Source: JBBAAW01 sp964574405 (GTDB taxonomy: Bacteria > Patescibacteriota > WWE3 > UBA101185 > UBA10185). From it: DNA of 24,461 nt. The stretch spans positions 1 through 24,461 of the forward strand of contig CAZNNN010000007.1 in assembly GCA_964574405.1 (NCBI GenBank), read 5' to 3'. The notes below the pieces were generated by a model. That model made no database searches. It was not told where the DNA came from and saw only the letters and a program-made list of their open reading frames with translations. The translations under genes were made by a program, and so were the position numbers. Below, one piece after another: positions 21,728 to 24,461 of the stretch. Each line of letters begins with the position of its first letter. Position 1 is the first letter of the stretch.

Positions 21728-22368
21728 GGTAGATATTTATCTAACGCGATTGGATCGCTTACAAAAAATTTGGTTACAACCTCGCACGGACATTTGGATT
21801 CTAACCCACCTTTCGTCTCTTCGTAACTGGTAGCTTTATAGTTATAACTGGAGACTACCGTAACAATTTGTTTATCGATAAGCTTTAAATAACCATATGC
21901 GCTCCCGCTGGGACCGCTAGCCATCGTACTGTTTAAAGAGTATTTTTGATAGATGGCGCTTTCTTTCCAGCCAAGATTTTCCATATCTTTTCTAAACTGT
22001 TTCTCTCCCTCTATCCCGACCTTTTGATATAACGGATCGATATCCTTTGTGGTGTTTGTGTACAAAACTCCTGTTACAGGGATTTCATAGTAAGTCCATT
22101 TATAATCCTTTTCATCGCGACCGTAGCGGTCGTCAGCGTAGATCCTAGAATTTTCGAGATCGGCGACAGTTGGTACAACTTTTTCCCAAGCGAATTCTTC
22201 AGGTGGCTCTGGGTAATTCCATGAGTTTAGCGACTCCATGCCTGGTGTATATATGGGCGATGTAACATTGTTTGTGATTGGGCGCTTGTTTATATAAACA
22301 ATTGCGCTCATAACTATAGCAACAATCGCCAACACGCATACAGCGAGTAGTGACAGGACTTTTTTCAT
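21724..22368 (-). CDS. Membrane-anchored protein of unknown function
   Basis: The 214-residue protein has an N-terminal hydrophobic helix (VLSLLAVCVLAIVAIVMSAIVYI, about residues 4-26) without a convincing lipobox, so it is probably a signal anchor with the rest outside the membrane. The exterior part is rich in Tyr, Pro and charged residues (YPEPPEEFAWEKVVPTVADL; KQFRKDMENLGWKESAIYQKY) and has a CPC motif near the end. The KxMxxLGWKxSxxYxKY phrase resembles the small anchored protein at 18956 (VSKGWKTKYY), so the two may share a fold; that is a weak inference. Its -10 (TACAAT) ends six bases before the ATG, suggesting a leaderless operon mRNA that also carries NYN and VanW. Confidence 0.65.
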   Translation of the reverse strand: MKKVLSLLAVCVLAIVAIVMSAIVYINKRPITNNVTSPIYTPGMESLNSWNYPEPPEEFAWEKVVPTVADLENSRIYADDRYGRDEKDYKWTYYEIPVTGVLYTNTTKDIDPLYQKVGIEGEKQFRKDMENLGWKESAIYQKYSLNSTMASGPSGSAYGYLKLIDKQIVTVVSSYNYKATSYEETKGGLESKCPCEVVTKFFVSDPIALDKYLP

Positions 22369-22386
22369 GCCCTAATTGTACACATT

Positions 22387-22415
22387 TTGGAGTTTTTAGC
22401 ACGACAGGGTAAAAT
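22387..22415 (+). promoter_or_regulatory. Promoter of the tRNA-Gln gene
   Basis: TTGGAG (22387-22392) and TAAAAT (22410-22415) are spaced by exactly 17 bases. The tRNA 5' end lies 20 bp after the -10. The predicted start near 22422 leaves a 13-nt leader for RNase P removal. The divergent minus-strand gene starts at 22368, so the two promoters are back to back. Confidence 0.6.
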
Positions 22416-22434
22416 AGCCCCACCAGTCCGTCAT

Positions 22435-22509
22435 TGGGGAGTCGTCTAATGGCAGGACATTGCGCTCTGAACGCAAAGATTCTAGGTTCGAGTCCTAGCT
22501 CCCCAGCCA
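22435..22509 (+). tRNA. tRNA-Gln (anticodon CUG)
   Basis: The 75 bases fold into a complete cloverleaf. The acceptor stem TGGGGAG pairs fully with CTCCCCA. The D arm contains TAATGGCA, the anticodon stem is TTGCG/CGCAA with loop CTCTGAA (anticodon CTG), and the T arm is CTAGG-TTCGAGT-CCTAG. The discriminator base is G and CCA is encoded (22507-22509). Its anticodon reads the glutamine codon CAG. The U1-A72 pair and G73 are usual for bacterial tRNA-Gln. The 3' half is the source of the imperfect copy at 23492-23530. Confidence 0.95.
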
Positions 22510-22517
22510 AGGAAGAT

Positions 22518-23312
22518 ATGAATACACAGATGACAAGTTTTATAGACGAATCGGGCGTAGGTGACCTAACCGACCACAAGTACAAGAATTTTGTACTAAC
22601 CTCGGTTACTGTAAACAACAGCGAACTCAACACAATCTATGGGTATTTTTCCTTGATTAAAAAAAAGTACGGTTTGTCTGATGCAGCCCCCTTTCATTCT
22701 TACGACCTGTTGGAAAATCCGTCAAGTCGGTTCTCGTCAGCTCGTGCAAAAAGCTTTATAAAATCCATGTGCGAGTTTATCGAACTTGTTCCGATGAATA
22801 TCGTAGCCATTCATACTAATAAAATCGTTTTTAGAAAACAGTTTAAGATCAAAGAAACGGATCTAAAAGGTTCCAAGGAAAATAAGGAAAAAAGAGGGCT
22901 AATATATTATTTGTCGGCGTTAAATCAGTTGCAGCTATTTACAAAGTATTTAAAATCAGAGGACGGTGTTGGATATATTCACGCCGATTCGCGTACTTAT
23001 CAGGACAGAGATTTATTAGATGCTTTTTTACGCATTAAGCAGAAAAATATTAGAGGCGGATTACCCAGCGCTTACTACGATTTAGCAAAAAGAAGTCTGG
23101 TTTCCATAACCTTTGCTGATAAAGGAGCTTTGTCTAACGGTATTCAGTTGGCGGATTTCACATCCTTTGTTGTTTTTGCGTATTTGGAGCGAAAAATATC
23201 TTTTTACAAAGATGTGGGGTTAAGCCAGGCGTGGGGAAAATTAAGGGGTAGGATCAAACTGTACAAACTAAATGACTCTTTTGGCGTTTCAAATATAAGA
23301 AACTATCTTTAA
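22518..23312 (+). CDS. DUF3800-domain protein
   Basis: The 264-residue protein starts MNTQMTSFIDESGVGD with the DUF3800 signature FIDESG at residues 8-13 (Asp10, Glu11). The closing motif NGIQLADFTSFVVFAYLER is also typical (G-x-Q-L-A-D). The fold is thought to be RNase H-like with acidic residues at both ends, so a nuclease or related activity is possible but unproven. DUF3800 genes are common in phages and defense regions. The ATG follows the CCA end of tRNA-Gln by only 8 bp and has an AAGGAAG ribosome site that begins there. It is therefore probably transcribed from the tRNA promoter and released by tRNA 3' processing. An open frame extends upstream through the tRNA, but that part is not coding. 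An imperfect tRNA copy lies 180 bp after the stop. Confidence 0.85.
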   Translation: MNTQMTSFIDESGVGDLTDHKYKNFVLTSVTVNNSELNTIYGYFSLIKKKYGLSDAAPFHSYDLLENPSSRFSSARAKSFIKSMCEFIELVPMNIVAIHTNKIVFRKQFKIKETDLKGSKENKEKRGLIYYLSALNQLQLFTKYLKSEDGVGYIHADSRTYQDRDLLDAFLRIKQKNIRGGLPSAYYDLAKRSLVSITFADKGALSNGIQLADFTSFVVFAYLERKISFYKDVGLSQAWGKLRGRIKLYKLNDSFGVSNIRNYL

Positions 23313-23337
23313 TGGTTACAAAAAAAGGATGAAGTCA

Positions 23338-23446
23338 ACGAGAGTTTCTATCAATATAAAACCCCTCGTGAACTCCACCCTACGGTGAAGGTTCACTCTT
23401 TTGAATATCAAAAGATGGTAAGAAGCTTACAACCCTATCCGCTTCT
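23338..23446 (+). ncRNA. Hairpin-rich noncoding segment, possible structured RNA or mobile-element end
   Basis: No protein is supported in 23313-23633. Three stems follow each other closely. GTGAAC (23368-23373) pairs with GTTCAC (23391-23396), with an inner CCACC/GGTG stem. CTTTTGA-ata-TCAAAAG (23398-23414) is a perfect 7-bp hairpin. AGAAGC (23421-23426) pairs with GCTTCT (23441-23446). ACGAG at 23338-23342 can also pair with CTCGT at 23365-23369, which competes with the first stem. After 23446 a GTTAAGAGCTTACA sequence partly repeats the AGAAGCTTACA of 23421-23431. The density of perfect stems is higher than in any other intergenic stretch here. A subterminal end of an IS200/IS605-like element, its guide-type RNA, or a phage-like regulatory RNA are all possible. 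Confidence 0.3.
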
Positions 23447-23491
23447 GGTTAAGAGCTTACAGGCGAAACTCCGGTTTGTCAAGGCGTCCAA

Positions 23492-23530
23492 ATGTAAAGA
23501 TTCTAGGTTCAAATTCTGACTCTCCAACCA
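23492..23530 (+). repeat. Imperfect copy of the tRNA-Gln 3' half (att-like site)
   Basis: These 39 bases align without gaps to 22471-22509, the tRNA-Gln segment from the anticodon arm to CCA, exactly 1,021 bp away. Thirty positions are identical, including a 15-base perfect core AAAGATTCTAGGTTC (22475-22489 and 23496-23510). All nine differences are transitions. The 5' half of the tRNA has no match upstream of this copy. A 3'-half-only duplication is the usual trace of site-specific integration into a tRNA gene. No integrase gene is visible between the copies. Confidence 0.7.
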
Positions 23531-23615
23531 CCGATTTTAACTTGCTATAACAGTATTACTATTAAAGAGGGTGGAAACCCCGAACTTACGAATGTTAAAT
23601 CAGCGTTTTGCATAT

Positions 23616-23640
23616 TGTCAAGACCCCATTTTGTTAGACA
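23616..23640 (-). repeat. Terminal inverted repeat of the IS3/IS481-type remnant
   Basis: The stretch begins TGTCAAGACCCC and ends TTGTTAGACA, the usual form of IS3-family (IS150-like) and IS481 ends with a TGT terminus and a run of C residues. It contains the stop codon of the degraded transposase (23634-23636), which is also typical. The opposite end of the element is not present in this window. Confidence 0.5.
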
Positions 23641-23946
23641 CTAAACACTCTTTCTATCGAGACTAACTCCTCTCCAATACTTGTTGCATAGTTATTTGGT
23701 GACATTAATTTTAGCGATTCGTGTGGTCGTCGTTCGTTGTAGAAATTGATTCATTTTAATGTGACCTCTAACACTTCCCCTAAAGTAAAATAGGGTCTTT
23801 TGTAAACTATGGCTAGTTTAAATGTTCTAACGAATCTTTCAGCAAACGGGTTATCCGTGGGAGTGCCTGCTCTGCTCATGGAAATTACCATCGATAGATC
23901 TTTGACCTTTTGCACGGTAATAGAAGCGCCGTTTTGCTTGCCCTCC
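23634..23946 (-). pseudogene. Truncated IS3/IS481-type transposase (DDE integrase core, C-terminal part)
   Basis: On the complement an in-frame reading gives VISMSRAGTPTDNPFAERFV, then FKLAIVYKRPYFTLGEVLEV, then INFYNERRPHESLKLMSP and a stop. This is the C-terminal third of a DDE integrase-core transposase: SMSRxGxPxDNxxAExF includes the catalytic Glu, and FYNExRPHxSLxxxxPxxY is the family end. An in-frame TGA at 23753-23751 interrupts it where the family usually has Trp or another residue, and the two other catalytic Asp residues are lost. Homology fades at about 23946. It is a decayed insertion sequence. Reading TGA as an amino acid is unlikely because dnaA and other genes here end in TGA. 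Confidence 0.8.
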
Positions 23947-24050
23947 CGCTGAGTTTCATGCGCTTGATGAAGTGAGAAAACTCAGAAACGGGTTAGCCCA
24001 TGGAATCTTTACTGGCTCTGGACTAACACAAACAGAAATTGACATATAGA
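23946..24050 (+). pseudogene. Coding fragment with a HEPN-like R-x4-H motif, trapped between two insertion sequences
   Basis: On the plus strand the frame reads AEFHALDEVRKLRNGLAHG followed by IFTGSGLTQTEIDI and a stop. The LRNGLAH phrase matches the R-[ND]-x-x-x-H pattern of HEPN ribonuclease-type domains, which are common in toxin-antitoxin and phage-defense systems. There is no start codon in this frame. The left side is cut where IS3/IS481 homology ends, and the right side where the IS256 end begins, so it looks like an internal piece of a disrupted gene. With only about 34 residues the family call is tentative. The alternative is a chance reading frame. Confidence 0.3.
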
Positions 24051-24075
24051 AGAGTGTGTCAATACTTTTGTGTAA
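24050..24075 (-). repeat. Putative terminal end of the IS256-type element
   Basis: Read on the minus strand the stretch is ACAAAAGTATTGACACACTC, which resembles IS256-family ends (an A/T block then TTGACACACTC-like). It lies directly after the transposase stop codon at 24084, as expected for the 3' end. The matching repeat at the other end would lie beyond the window. Confidence 0.4.
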
Positions 24076-24083
24076 ATCATATT

Positions 24084-24317
24084 TTATTGAGCAATCCTCC
24101 CTTCAAATTTAATACAAAGCTGGCTTAGAATTATATTCCAATTGGCAACTTGTTTGTCCCATCTTCTGAGTATTCCCTCGCTTGCCAAATACAAAGTTTT
24201 TAATGCCGATAATTCACTGGGAAAAACTGATTTGGTCTTGGTATATTTCCTTAACACCCTGTGATAGCTTTCCACCGAATTGGTTGTGTACATTATCTGG
24301 TACTGTGAAAAAACCAC
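24084..24317 (-). pseudogene. IS256-family transposase, C-terminal part
   Basis: The readable 77 residues carry the C-terminal hallmarks of IS256/Mutator-type transposases: IMYTTNSVESYHRVLRKYTK (the [IV]YTTNxIExxNRxxRxxTK motif, with the catalytic Glu in VES), FPSELSALKTLYLA, then RRWDKQVANWNIILSQLCIKFEGRI. A complete enzyme has about 400 residues. In the last 144 bp of the window the frame hits a stop at about 24361, and the upstream part does not continue the family pattern. A shift by one base in a run of six T (about 24308) would extend the match a little. The element is therefore probably truncated or frameshifted, although the right edge limits this view. Confidence 0.8.
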
Positions 24318-24461
24318 TAAAACCCGAAAGGTGCTTAACGGGATTAGATAATTTTGATAACATTAGAGCAGTGGATGGCATTTTACCTCCTTTAACACAA
24401 TTTAATGCTGGTATTATGCCATCTATGTTAGTTTGATGTCACATTTTTTCTGAAATCAGAG

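Noticed and set aside
22199..22633. Minus-strand 144-codon frame across the tRNA gene
   Set aside because: It covers the antisense of tRNA-Gln, the promoters and parts of two real genes; it has no domain pattern.
23368..23446. CRISPR-like repeats
   Set aside because: The hairpins differ in sequence and spacing; there are no regular direct repeats or spacers and no cas genes.
23447..23530. A complete second tRNA gene ending in the CCA at 23530
   Set aside because: Only the 3' half aligns with tRNA-Gln; the T stem has lost pairing and no matching 5' acceptor strand or D arm is found upstream.
23751..23753. TGA read as tryptophan or glycine (alternative genetic code) in the transposase
   Set aside because: dnaA, the O-antigen ligase gene and the first minor pilin gene all terminate with TGA at the expected family ends, so TGA is a stop and the transposase is simply decayed.
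24182..24436. Plus-strand 84-codon frame at the right edge
   Set aside because: Its first half is antisense to the recognisable IS256-type transposase and the rest has no pattern that I know.

Overview
The window looks like the replication-origin region of a small-genome bacterium, most likely a member of the Candidate Phyla Radiation (Patescibacteria; Microgenomates or WWE3/Katanobacteria are reasonable guesses). This is inferred from the very compact gene packing with ATGA-type overlaps, the type IV pilus cluster, the VanW-type and NYN-domain proteins and the mix of leaderless and strong Shine-Dalgarno starts. No rRNA or other phylogenetic marker was compared, so the lineage is an inference. 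TGA behaves as a stop codon here (dnaA and the O-antigen ligase gene end in it), which argues against the recoded Gracilibacteria and Absconditabacteria.

Region 1 (1-2457, minus strand) is the conserved origin-flanking operon rpmH-rnpA-yidD-yidC-khpB/jag, then a small membrane protein and the beginning of dnaN, which is cut by the window edge. These genes supply ribosomal protein L34, the RNase P protein, membrane-protein insertion, an RNA-binding protein and the replication clamp. Region 2 (2458-5640, plus strand) is an unusual insert of about 3.2 kb between rpmH and dnaA: a NYN-domain nuclease-like protein, an AlkD-type DNA glycosylase coupled to a DinB-fold protein, and two small proteins sharing a PYNP-x-[ST]-x-x-Q-x-x-x-R signature that resembles phage-associated proteins. 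Region 3 (5641-7370) is dnaA, with a DnaA box in its promoter spacer and five further DnaA boxes clustered just downstream; this is the best oriC candidate.

Region 4 (7371-17824) is a surface-structure block. An O-antigen ligase/polymerase-like membrane protein is translationally coupled to a solute-binding lipoprotein. A type IV pilus locus follows: pilB, pilC, a divergent REC-only response regulator, four minor prepilins in H-I-J-K-like order, a PilM/GspL-like membrane protein and a main pilin-like protein. The second minor prepilin carries a predicted seven-bladed beta-propeller and looks like a pilus-tip adhesin. Region 5 (17833-22368) holds tsaD (tRNA t6A synthesis), a small membrane-anchored protein, and a minus-strand operon of an anchored hypothetical protein, a second NYN protein and a VanW-family wall protein.

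Region 6 (22435-24461) is accessory DNA. A tRNA-Gln(CUG) gene is followed after 8 nt by a DUF3800 gene. A hairpin-rich noncoding stretch and an imperfect copy of the tRNA 3' half (30 of 39 bases identical, exactly 1,021 bp downstream) come next. Beyond it lie a decayed IS3/IS481-type transposase, a roughly 100-bp coding fragment with a HEPN-like R-x4-H motif, and the C-terminal end of an IS256-type transposase. The most novel candidates are the propeller-bearing minor pilin and the tRNA-bracketed DUF3800 cassette with its structured noncoding segment.
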